Source: VRUE01 sp963732225
GTDB taxonomy: Bacteria > Actinomycetota > Thermoleophilia > Solirubrobacterales > 70-9
Assembly (NCBI GenBank): GCA_963732225.1
Contig: CAVSYR010000005.1
Coordinates: forward strand, 682,001 to 746,000
Direction of reading: 5' to 3'
DNA length: 64,000 nt
The notes below the pieces were generated by a model. That model ran no database searches. It saw only the letters and a program-made list of their open reading frames with translations, and was not told the DNA's origin. This document shows, piece after piece, positions 1 to 7,755 of the stretch. The translations under genes were made by a program, and so were the position numbers. Every line of letters begins with the position of its first letter. Position 1 is the first letter of the stretch.

Positions 1-400
1 GGATCGTGTCGATGAAGACGCCGCTGTCGTTGCCGCCGATCGTCATCGTGACCAGCTGCGTGTCCTGCTTCAGGGCGTCGAGCTGCGGCGGAACGCCCGG
101 GTACTGCGATTCGAAGAAGTGACTCGTTTCGGCCGCCCCACAGGTGACGTCCTTCAGCTGCGCGCCAGTGTCAGCGGCGATCACGTGAGGGTAGTTGCGG
201 ACCGAGCGCAGGCACTCGGGCGGCGCGAAGAGATCGAGGGGCAGGACGCCGGAGGCGGCGCTGTAGGAGTCGCCGAGCGCCACGTAGCGGAGGGGCGAGG
301 CAGCCGCCTGCGCCAGCGGCGCGGCCAGTACGAGAAGAGCCGCACCCAGGACAGAGATCACCAGACGGCGGATGTGAGCAGGGCGACGTCGCACGGTCAT
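1..400 (-). CDS. SGNH/GDSL-family secreted hydrolase, 3' part cut by window edge
   Basis: Reading from ATG at 400 towards the left edge gives 133 residues with no stop, so the C-terminus lies outside the window. An N-terminal signal peptide (basic residues, then a hydrophobic stretch at about 13-33) marks it as exported. Residues 41-46 read ALGDSY, the block I nucleophile-serine motif of SGNH esterases/lipases. Residues 122-125 are GGND, the block III motif whose Asn helps form the oxyanion hole. The block V Asp-His pair would be past the edge. A good ribosome site (AGGAAGAGGAG) precedes the start. Many actinobacterial members are secreted lipases or esterases; the substrate is unknown. Confidence 0.85.
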   Translation of the reverse strand, partial: MTVRRRPAHIRRLVISVLGAALLVLAAPLAQAAASPLRYVALGDSYSAASGVLPLDLFAPPECLRSVRNYPHVIAADTGAQLKDVTCGAAETSHFFESQYPGVPPQLDALKQDTQLVTMTIGGNDSGVFIDTI

Positions 401-571
401 TTTCTCCTCTTCCTCGAAGGCCTTTAGGGAGACCTTGCCCAGATGGGGCGAGGTCGAAACATGCCGCAACCTCAGCCACCGCCAAGAGCCAGCCGGACAA
501 TTGCCGTAACGCCAGCTCCCCTCGACGGACTGCACTTCGCAAGTCCATCCCAAACCAGAGGAGCAAGCTCA

Positions 572-1768
572 ATGAGAGTCATGACCCGCGCCGGCATGGC
601 GCTGGCCGCACTCGCGGCCCTGTTCGCCATCACCGCCGGTTTCGCCAGCGCATCCGGCGCTCGCCCGTTCCACCATTCCACTCCGCCGCGATCCTTCCAC
701 CACACGCGGCCGCCGTTCCATCCCCCGGCGCCGCGCCGGAGCCATCCCGTCTTCGTCCAGACCGACAATCCCGCCGGCAACCAGGTCGTCGCCTACGACC
801 AAGCCGCGAATGGCAGCCTCACCCAGGCCGGCACCTACGACACCGGCGGATTGGGAGGAGTGCTCGAAGGCTCGGTGGTCGACCATCTCGCCTCCCAGGG
901 CTCGCTCGCCTATGACAGCGACAACGGCGTGCTCTACGCGGTAAACGCCGGCAGCAACACGGTCTCGGTGTTCTCCGTCTCCGGCGACCGCCTCAGCCTG
1001 CGACAGGTGATCGGCTCCGGCGGAGCGTTCCCGGTCAGCGTCGCCGTCACCCACGGCCTCGTCTACGTGCTCAATGCCGAGCAAGGCGGCTCGGTCCAGG
1101 GCTACAGGCCGGTCTTCGACCACCTGCTCCCGATCCCGGGATCCGCTCGCGCCCTCGGCCTCAACCCCACGGCGACCCCGCAGTTCGTCAACACGCCGGG
1201 CCAGGTCGCCTTCTCACCCGACGGCTCGCAGCTGATCGTCACCACGAAGGCCAACGGCAGCTCCATCGACGTCTTCGGGGTACGGTCGTTTGGTCGGCTC
1301 ACGCCGGCACCGGTAGTCAACTCCGAGCCCGGCGCGGTCCCCTTCGCGATGACCTTCGACCAAGGCGGCAACCTGGTCGTCTCGCAAGCGGGGACGAACT
1401 CGGTGACGAGCTATGCCCTGCACGGAGACGGCACCGTGACGCCGATCTCATCGGTGCCCACCGGCCAGGCCGCAACCTGCTGGATCGCCCGCTCCGGCAA
1501 CGTCTTCTACGCCTCCAACGCCGGCAGCGGCACGTTCAGCAGCGTGCTCTCCGGAAGCGGCGGCCAGCTGACGTTCCTCGGCAACACCGAAACCGACGGT
1601 GGCACGGTTGACGCCGCGGTCTCGGCCAGCTCGCCGTTCCTCTACGTCCAGGCCGGCGCCGCCGGCATCGTCGATGAGTTCGCGATCGGCGCGGGAGGCA
1701 CGACGACCAAAATCGGCTCGGTGACCGTGCCGGGGGCAGTCGGCGGCGAGGGAATCGTCGCCCTCTAG
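572..1768 (+). CDS. secreted beta-propeller protein (YncE / 6-phosphogluconolactonase-like repeats)
   Basis: About 398 residues. I chose ATG 572 over the in-frame upstream start at 443 because an AGAGGAG site lies just ahead of it and the product then begins with a clean signal peptide ending near ASASGA. After a His/Pro-rich linker come repeated blade-like segments (for example VLYAVNAGSNTVSVF and VYVLNAEQGGSVQGY), typical of seven-bladed lactonase/YncE propellers. No catalytic residues can be assigned, so a binding or structural role outside the membrane is as likely as lactonase activity. It is divergent from the SGNH hydrolase; the 171 bp between them must hold both promoters. Confidence 0.75.
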   Translation: MRVMTRAGMALAALAALFAITAGFASASGARPFHHSTPPRSFHHTRPPFHPPAPRRSHPVFVQTDNPAGNQVVAYDQAANGSLTQAGTYDTGGLGGVLEGSVVDHLASQGSLAYDSDNGVLYAVNAGSNTVSVFSVSGDRLSLRQVIGSGGAFPVSVAVTHGLVYVLNAEQGGSVQGYRPVFDHLLPIPGSARALGLNPTATPQFVNTPGQVAFSPDGSQLIVTTKANGSSIDVFGVRSFGRLTPAPVVNSEPGAVPFAMTFDQGGNLVVSQAGTNSVTSYALHGDGTVTPISSVPTGQAATCWIARSGNVFYASNAGSGTFSSVLSGSGGQLTFLGNTETDGGTVDAAVSASSPFLYVQAGAAGIVDEFAIGAGGTTTKIGSVTVPGAVGGEGIVAL

Positions 1769-1838
1769 GGCCCAGTCCAGGTGAGGCTACGGCGTTCTCA
1801 GCTTCGTAATGTGAGCGCCGTAGCTTGCCTGGCGACGC

Positions 1839-2453
1839 GTGAATACCCACCCCGCCAACCCCGAGACAGCCGAGGACGAAGTGCTCATCTCACGGCTTCG
1901 CGACGGCGAGGAGGAGGCGTTTGTCCTGCTCGCCGCCCGCCACCAGGCGGCGATGCTGCGACTCGCCGCCACATTCGTCGGCAGCGATGCCATTGCAGAG
2001 GAGGTGGTTCAGGACACCTGGGTCGGCGTCTTGCGTGGGATCGACAACTTCGCCGGCCGCTCCTCGTTCAAGACCTGGTTGTTGGCGATCCTCGTCAATC
2101 GGGCCAGGAGCACTGGCGTGCGTGAGCGGCGCAGCATCGCGGTCGGGGACGCTGCACCCGCGGTGGATCGCTCCCGCTTCGACGCCGCCGGCGCCTGGAT
2201 GTCGCCGCCGCAGCACTGGGTCGAGGACAGCGACGACCGGCTGCTGGCCGAGAGGTTGGGGGGAACGATCGACCTCGCGCTGAAGCGATTGCCAGCGCGC
2301 CAGCGGGCGGTGGTGCTGTTGCGCGACGTCGACGGGCTCGATAGCGACGAGGTCTGCGACGTGCTCGAGATCAGCGAGGGCAACCAACGCGTCCTGCTGC
2401 ACCGCGGCCGCAGCCAGCTGAGACAGGCGCTCGAGGAGTCCGTAAGGGTATGA
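1839..2453 (+). CDS. ECF-type RNA polymerase sigma factor
   Basis: 204 residues from a GTG start. Region 2 covers about residues 25-95 (EEVVQDTWVGVLRGIDNF, then FKTWLLAILVNRAR, the classic ECF sigma2 signature). Region 4 covers about 145-200 (LPARQRAVVLLRDVDGL, then a helix-turn-helix). No sigma3 domain is present, as expected for group IV. The stop codon overlaps the ATG of the downstream zinc-finger gene (ATGA), so sigma and anti-sigma are translationally coupled. The target regulon cannot be read from the sequence. Confidence 0.93.
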   Translation: MNTHPANPETAEDEVLISRLRDGEEEAFVLLAARHQAAMLRLAATFVGSDAIAEEVVQDTWVGVLRGIDNFAGRSSFKTWLLAILVNRARSTGVRERRSIAVGDAAPAVDRSRFDAAGAWMSPPQHWVEDSDDRLLAERLGGTIDLALKRLPARQRAVVLLRDVDGLDSDEVCDVLEISEGNQRVLLHRGRSQLRQALEESVRV

Positions 2454-2725
2454 AGATGCTGCTTCGCCGCAACGACCTCGTCTGCCGGCAGATCGTCGAG
2501 CTCGTCACAGAATATCTCGACGGAACGCTGTCGCGCTCTCAGCGCAGGCGCTTTGAGGCCCACCTCGCGGGCTGTCCACACTGCACCGAGTACCTGGCGC
2601 AGATGCGGGCGACGATCCGACTCACTGGCCATCTCGAGAGCGATGACCTGACTCCCGAGATGCGAGAGGACTTCGCCCGCATCTACAAGCGCTGGCGCTC
2701 CGAAGATGCGGAACCGGGGCCCTGA
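2450..2725 (+). CDS. zinc-finger anti-sigma factor (ZAS / zf-HC2)
   Basis: 91 residues with the H-x3-C-x2-C zinc motif (His38, Cys42, Cys45) of the anti-sigma zinc finger. It starts inside the stop codon of the ECF sigma gene. No membrane segment follows the motif, so it should act in the cytoplasm, like RsrA-type redox-sensing anti-sigma factors. The signal (thiol oxidation, metal) is inferred from the family only. Confidence 0.88.
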   Translation: MKMLLRRNDLVCRQIVELVTEYLDGTLSRSQRRRFEAHLAGCPHCTEYLAQMRATIRLTGHLESDDLTPEMREDFARIYKRWRSEDAEPGP

Positions 2726-2748
2726 GCAAGGGATCGAACCGGTTCCGC

Positions 2749-3510
2749 TCAGCTCTTGCGTTTGGCCATGCGCTCGAGCTGCTTGCCGAAGGCCCTCTCG
2801 ACTTCGTCGGACATCGTCATCCGGTAGACGGCAACCAGCGCCTGCATCGAGAGTGGGCGCAACTGATCGAGCGCGGCGCGGACCTCCGGCCAACGCTCCT
2901 CCGGATAGCCCTCTTCTTCGAAGGGCTTCCAGATGTCGTCGAGGAAGAGCTTGACGAACTCGTGGGAGACGGAGCGGCAGCGGCTCTGCACCTTGGCGAT
3001 CACGACCAGGGCGTGATCGAGCGGCACGCCCGTGGCGACGACGCCCTCCGCGGCGTCCAGCAGCGAGGGAAACGGCGCCTCGAAGCGATCGTCGTCGATC
3101 GGGACCAACGCGCCGGCGTCGAGCGCGCGCTTCAGCGCGTCGTCGATCTCCGTGCCGAAGCGATCGGCCAGCTCTTGACGCGTGAATGTCTCGGGTTGCT
3201 CACCGTCGAACTCGTCGAGCGCTCGCTTGAAGGAGAGGAACTGCTCGGCCGGTCCCAGGTTCTGGCTCAGCAGGCGCTCGATCCCCTTGAGGTTGAAGCC
3301 GTCGGTCTGCAGCTCTTGGATCATCCGCAACCGGTCGAGATGCTCGGGCCCGTAGTAGCCGACGCGGTCGCGTACCTCGGGGGCTGGCAGCAGTCCCCGC
3401 GCCCGGTGCGAGCGGATGTTGCGGACGGTCATCCCCGTCTCCGCGGCGAGCTCTTCGATCGTCAGGGTGTTCTCGGGCTCGGCCGCCGCCATCTGTGTGA
3501 AACCTATCAC
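2749..3510 (-). CDS. MerR-family transcriptional regulator
   Basis: 253 residues (an alternative Met lies six residues in). Residues about 16-85 form the MerR winged helix: LTIEELAAETGMTVRNIRSH, then the wing with GYYGPEHLDRLRMI. The long C-terminal half is helical with no Cys/His metal-binding cluster, so a metal sensor role is unlikely; an acyl or lipid ligand would fit the neighbours. It is divergent from the reductase/desaturase pair, and the 95-bp gap holds a promoter with a palindrome over its -35 element. It probably controls that pair. Confidence 0.85.
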   Translation of the reverse strand: MIGFTQMAAAEPENTLTIEELAAETGMTVRNIRSHRARGLLPAPEVRDRVGYYGPEHLDRLRMIQELQTDGFNLKGIERLLSQNLGPAEQFLSFKRALDEFDGEQPETFTRQELADRFGTEIDDALKRALDAGALVPIDDDRFEAPFPSLLDAAEGVVATGVPLDHALVVIAKVQSRCRSVSHEFVKLFLDDIWKPFEEEGYPEERWPEVRAALDQLRPLSMQALVAVYRMTMSDEVERAFGKQLERMAKRKS

Positions 3511-3528
3511 TGAAAGACGGCGCGCTAG

Positions 3529-3556
3529 TTGACGTGACGTCAGTTGGTGTTACGTT
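3529..3556 (+). promoter_or_regulatory. promoter with 13-bp palindromic operator upstream of the reductase/desaturase genes
   Basis: TTGACG at 3529-3534 and TACGTT at 3551-3556, 16 bp apart, resemble -35 and -10 elements. Bases 3530-3542 (TGACGTGACGTCA) form a perfect palindrome around one central base and overlap the -35 element. That is a suitable operator for the divergent MerR-type regulator. The spacing is shorter than the usual 19-bp MerR promoter, so simple repression is also possible. Confidence 0.5.
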
Positions 3557-3605
3557 GTCCTCCGGCACGGGTATTGCTGCCAAACACCCAGGGAAGAGGA
3601 GGAGC

Positions 3606-4715
3606 ATGAGTCCGACAGCCACAGCCACAGCGCCGTCTCGCCGCCGCGGAATTCCCGCCCGGCGCCTGTTCGACGCCATCGCCGGACCGCACGGGATCGA
3701 TCGCTACCTCGAGCAGATCAGCCCGACCCTCGTTATCGGCGAGTGCAGGGCCGAGGTGGTTGAGGCCAGGCACGGCACCCCGGACAGCGTCACCTTGACC
3801 TTGCGCCCCAACCGCGCTTGGGGAGGCCTCCGCGCCGGCCAGTTCGTACAGGTCTCAGTCGAGATCGACGGCGTGCGTCACAGCCGCTGCTACTCGCCGG
3901 CCTCCCCCGAGAGCTCAGGCCGCGAGCTGGAGATCACGGTCAAGCGCCACCCCGACGGCCTGGTCTCGAACTTCCTCGCGGAGCGCGCTGAGCCCGGCAT
4001 GGTGCTCGGCCTCTCAGAGGCCGATGGCGACTTCCACCTTCCTCAGTCACGCCCCGAGGCGATCTTGCTGATTGGCGGCGGCAGCGGCATCACTCCCCTG
4101 ATGGCGATTCTGCGCACCCTTTGCGCGGAGGATTACGCCGGACAGATTGCGCTGATCCAGTACGCCCCAGACCCCGGCCGCGCGATCTACCGCCAGGAGC
4201 TCGACCGCCTGGCCGCCGAGAGCTCGAACTTCACCCTGACCCGCTCCTACACGCGAGCACCCGGCGCCGGCGAGCTCGACGGCCATTTCAGCCCGGCCCA
4301 CCTTCCCCAGGCAGACCCCAGCTTCGCCACGGCGGAGACCTTCGCCTGCGGCCCCCCCGCCCTGCTCGACGCGGTGCGCGGCACCTGGGCCAACGGCCTC
4401 GAGCAGCGGCTGCACGTCGAGAGCTTCCTCCCCCCCAGCCTGCTCCCCGCCGGCGAGCCCGGAACAGGATCGATCCGCTTCTCCGGCTCGAACCTCGAAG
4501 TTGAGAACAGCGGCGCCTCGATCCTCGAGCAGGCCGAGCAGGCCGGCGTCCAGGCGCAGTCGGGCTGTCGCATGGGGATCTGCCACACCTGCACCTGCCG
4601 CAAGCTGAGCGGCACCGTCAAGAACCTGCTCACCGACGAGGTCTCCGCCGCACCCGACGAGGAGATCCAGCTCTGCATCTCGACCCCGCTCAGCGATCTC
4701 GTAATCGACCTTTGA
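3606..4715 (+). CDS. FAD/[2Fe-2S] ferredoxin reductase, electron donor of a fatty-acid desaturase
   Basis: 369 residues from ATG 3606, chosen for the strong GGAAGAGGAGGAG site; an in-frame start at 3534 lies on the promoter. Domain order is FAD-binding beta-barrel (about 40-150, with HSRCYSPAS), NAD(P)H-binding domain (about 155-270, with GGGSGITPL) and a C-terminal plant-type [2Fe-2S] domain with Cys321, Cys326, Cys329 and Cys357. The layout matches M. tuberculosis Rv3230c, which passes NADPH electrons to the stearoyl-CoA desaturase DesA3. The desaturase gene follows after 26 bp. Confidence 0.92.
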   Translation: MSPTATATAPSRRRGIPARRLFDAIAGPHGIDRYLEQISPTLVIGECRAEVVEARHGTPDSVTLTLRPNRAWGGLRAGQFVQVSVEIDGVRHSRCYSPASPESSGRELEITVKRHPDGLVSNFLAERAEPGMVLGLSEADGDFHLPQSRPEAILLIGGGSGITPLMAILRTLCAEDYAGQIALIQYAPDPGRAIYRQELDRLAAESSNFTLTRSYTRAPGAGELDGHFSPAHLPQADPSFATAETFACGPPALLDAVRGTWANGLEQRLHVESFLPPSLLPAGEPGTGSIRFSGSNLEVENSGASILEQAEQAGVQAQSGCRMGICHTCTCRKLSGTVKNLLTDEVSAAPDEEIQLCISTPLSDLVIDL

Positions 4716-4741
4716 ACCGACTTGCAACGAAAGGCAGCCAA

Positions 4742-5883
4742 ATGAGCAGCACAACCGAGAGCCAGATTCCCCTCACGCCGGAGCAGATCGAGAGCTTCGG
4801 CGAGGAGCTCGACGCGATCCGCCGGCGCGTGCTCGCCGACCGCGGCGAATCCGACGCCAACTACATCCGCAGGTTGATCCGCGCCCAGCGCGGGCTCGAG
4901 GTCGCCGGCCGCGGCCTGCTCTGGGCGGGCGTCTTCCCCCCGCCTGGATCGCCGGCACGACCGCCCTCTCGCTCTCCAAGATCCTCGACAACATGGAGAT
5001 CGGCCACAACGTGATGCACGGCCAGTACGACTGGATGAACGACCCGGCGCTCTCCGGCAAGCAGTTCGAGTGGGACAACGCCTGTCCGGCCGACCAGTGG
5101 CGCCACTCCCACAACTACATGCACCACACCCACACCAACATCGTCGGCAAGGACCGCGACATCGGCTACGGCGTGCTGCGCATGTCGGAGGACCAGAGCT
5201 GGAGGCCCTACTACCTGGGCAACCCCGTCTACGCGACCCTGCTGGCGCTGTTCTTCCAGTACGGCGTCGCCCTGCATGACCTCGAAGTCGAGCGCCTGAC
5301 CACCGGTGAAGCGAAGCTCGCCGACAAGCGCAAGCTGATCAATGGGATCTGGAAGAAGGTCCGCCGCCAGACCCTGAAGGACTACGCGATCTTCCCGGCG
5401 CTATCGGGCCCGTTTTTCCTCTTCCCCCTGACCGGCAACGCGACCGCCAATCTGGTTCGCAACGTCTGGTCGTTCACGATCATCTTCTGCGGGCACTTCC
5501 CGGAAGGCACCCACGAGTTCACCGAGGAGGAGACCGAGAACGAGAGCCGTGGCCAGTGGTACTACCGCCAGCTGCTCGGCTCGGCCAACCTCAGCGGCAG
5601 CCGCCCCTTCCACATCCTCGCCGGCAACCTCAGCTTCCAGATCGAGCACCACCTCTTCCCCGACCTGCCGGCCAACCGCTACGCGGAAATCTCAACCGAG
5701 GTGCGCGAGATCTGCGAGCGCTACGGCATCCCCTACAACGTCGGCCCGCTGGGCAAGCAGTTCGGCAGCGTCGTCAAGAAGATCTGTCGCCTCGCGCTTC
5801 CCGATCGGAAGCGCCGCGGGACCGATCAGCTGCCCGCAGCCGGGCCGACAGGAGAGAAGAAGCGAGTGCCGGTCGCCGCCTGA
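4742..5883 (+). pseudogene. DesA3-type acyl-CoA desaturase, interrupted by a single-base frameshift
   Basis: A membrane di-iron fatty-acid desaturase of about 380 residues if repaired. The first part reads from ATG 4742 (MSSTTESQIPLTP...) to the C6 run at 4936-4941; the rest continues one frame over (…AWIAGTTALSLSKILDNMEIGHN…). One missing C in that run explains the break. All three histidine boxes are present downstream: HNVMH (about 5005), HSHNYMHH (about 5107) and QIEHHLFP (about 5638). Without repair, translation ends at 5014 and no functional enzyme is made. The intact partner reductase upstream, and otherwise normal codons, make a homopolymer sequencing error at least as likely as a real mutation. 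Confidence 0.85.
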
Positions 5884-5922
5884 CGCCTGGGACCGCGCCC
5901 TGAGCTGACGAGGAATAGGCTC

Positions 5923-6957
5923 GTGACGATGGCGGAAGAGCAAAGGACGGTTCTCGTCACCGGTGGCTCCGGCTTCCTCGGTGGCTGGTGCGTGGCCGAG
6001 CTCCTGCGCCGCGGTTACTCGGTCAGGACCACGGTGCGGGATCTCTCGCGCGAGCCCGAGGTCAGAACGAGGGTGGGGAACCTCTCGAGCGAACCAGAGG
6101 CCGACGATCGTCTCTCTGTGCTCGCCGCGGACCTGCGAAGCGACACAGGCTGGGAGCAGGCGGTGGGCGGCTGCGACCACGTCCTGCACGTCGCCTCGCC
6201 GTTCCCCCTGGTTCAGCCGAAGGACCCCGACGAGCTGATCGTGCCCGCGCGCGAGGGAACGCTGCGGGTGCTGCGCGCTGCCTTGGCAGCCGGGGCCTCG
6301 CGGATCGTCGTCACCTCCTCGGTCGCAGCCGTCGGTGGCAGTGCCAAAGCCTCGACGCGGCGCCTCGATGAGTCGGAGTGGACCGACCTCGACGATCCCA
6401 CGCTCACGCCCTATGCGCGCTCCAAGACGATCGCCGAGCGCGCGGCCTGGGACTTGGTCGAGGAGATGGGCGAGACGAAGCGCCTGGCGGTCGTCAACCC
6501 CGGCGCCATCCTCGGGCCCGTATCGAGCAGCGAGCGCTCTCCCTCGCTCGAAGTCGTACAGCGGCTGCTTTCGGGGATGCCCGGCGCGCCGCGGATCGGG
6601 TTCAACCTCGTCGATGTCCGCGACGTCGCCGACCTGCAAGTTCGGGCGATGAGCGACCCCGATGCCGGTGGCAAGCGCCTGATCGCGGTGCGCTCCTTCG
6701 AGTGGATGGCGGACGTCGCCAGGGTCCTGCGCGACCAGCTGGGATCAGACGCGCCGAAGGTGCCGAAGAGATCTGTTCCCGACCTTCTCGTTCGCGCGAT
6801 GGGCCTTTTCGATCCCGGCGTTCGCTCGGTCGCCGGCCAGCTCGGCCGCAAGCAGGAGTACTCGAGCAAGCGAGCCGAAGAGCTGCTCGGATGGGCGCCG
6901 CGACCGATCGAGGAGACGATCGTCGAGTGCGCCCGCAGCATGCTTGACCAGGCTTAG
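5923..6957 (+). CDS. extended SDR, NAD(P)-dependent epimerase/dehydratase (dihydroflavonol-reductase-like)
   Basis: 344 residues. GTG 5923 is preferred over ATG 5929 because GAGGAAT lies 6-7 bp upstream. The N-terminus has the Rossmann motif TGGSGFLGG (G-x2-G-x2-G). The active-site Tyr-x3-Lys is in PYARSKT, with the Ser strand VVTSSVAAVGG before it. The family reduces carbonyls on varied substrates (flavonoid, aldehyde or steroid type). It follows the desaturase by 39 bp, so a link to lipid oxidation is possible but unproven. Confidence 0.83.
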   Translation: MTMAEEQRTVLVTGGSGFLGGWCVAELLRRGYSVRTTVRDLSREPEVRTRVGNLSSEPEADDRLSVLAADLRSDTGWEQAVGGCDHVLHVASPFPLVQPKDPDELIVPAREGTLRVLRAALAAGASRIVVTSSVAAVGGSAKASTRRLDESEWTDLDDPTLTPYARSKTIAERAAWDLVEEMGETKRLAVVNPGAILGPVSSSERSPSLEVVQRLLSGMPGAPRIGFNLVDVRDVADLQVRAMSDPDAGGKRLIAVRSFEWMADVARVLRDQLGSDAPKVPKRSVPDLLVRAMGLFDPGVRSVAGQLGRKQEYSSKRAEELLGWAPRPIEETIVECARSMLDQA

Positions 6958-6971
6958 CTGACTCTCCGCTT

Positions 6972-7691
6972 CTACGCCGTTCGACGCGACCGCACGAGCG
7001 CCGTCCCACCCGCCAAGAGGCCAAGCGCGCCGACGATCAGGGCAACGATGCCGAGGCCCTCGCTGGCGCCCTCGCTCGATGACGAGGTTGAGCTCGAGGA
7101 AGGAGCCGCTTCTGCTCCCGGCACCTCGCCGGGAGTCGGACCGGCCTCGCCGCCGGCAATGTCTTGAAGGACACCGCCTTTGGCCGTGATGTTGACGGTC
7201 GGCGCCGGGAATTCGGCGTTCGGGGCACCGATCCAATGGACGACTTTTCCGCTGCTGTAGTACTCCAGCGTCTTGAAGGCCAGCGACTTGCCGGCGATGC
7301 CTTCGGGCATGGCGATTGAGAGCGGGAACTGCATGAACCTGCCGTTGTCGAGGCGGCCGTCGACTGATTTGTTCCCGGTCCAGATCACCTGCGAGACCTC
7401 TTCGGTGACCGGCCCGTCGTCCGTCTGGATTGGCTTGGCGAGCTTCTTGGTCACCACTTTGGCCGTCCAGTCGGGGACATTTTGGATCGAGACGTCGGTG
7501 AACCCGGCCGGAAACAGGGTGGCGACCTTGTCGGCATAGGCATTTTCTTCCTCGCCCGGCACCCGGATGTTGAGAGTGGCAAAGGCGCCTTCCGGCACCG
7601 TGTTGGGATGGACGCTGACGTGCGCCTGGGCCGCTGCGGGCAGCAGCAGGGCAGCGGCGGTCAGGCAAAAGAGTGCGGTTCGCTTCAGCAT
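6972..7691 (-). CDS. YcnI-like DUF1775 copper-associated membrane-anchored protein
   Basis: 239 residues. The signal peptide ends ...AAAQA, leaving a mature protein that begins with His (HVSVHPNTVPEG). That is the expected N-terminal histidine brace of YcnI/DUF1775 copper-binding domains. The domain runs to about residue 165. A Ser/Glu-rich linker and a C-terminal membrane helix with an RSRR stop-transfer follow, so it is tethered outside the membrane. It lies 64 bp downstream of the CopC-CopD fusion. A role in extracytoplasmic copper handling follows from family and context. Confidence 0.87.
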   Translation of the reverse strand: MLKRTALFCLTAAALLLPAAAQAHVSVHPNTVPEGAFATLNIRVPGEEENAYADKVATLFPAGFTDVSIQNVPDWTAKVVTKKLAKPIQTDDGPVTEEVSQVIWTGNKSVDGRLDNGRFMQFPLSIAMPEGIAGKSLAFKTLEYYSSGKVVHWIGAPNAEFPAPTVNITAKGGVLQDIAGGEAGPTPGEVPGAEAAPSSSSTSSSSEGASEGLGIVALIVGALGLLAGGTALVRSRRTA

Positions 7692-7755
7692 TGAAACCCT
7701 CCTAAGTCAGATGGAAAGTGGTCCAGGTCGCTGTGGGGAAGGCGATGCGAAAGGC

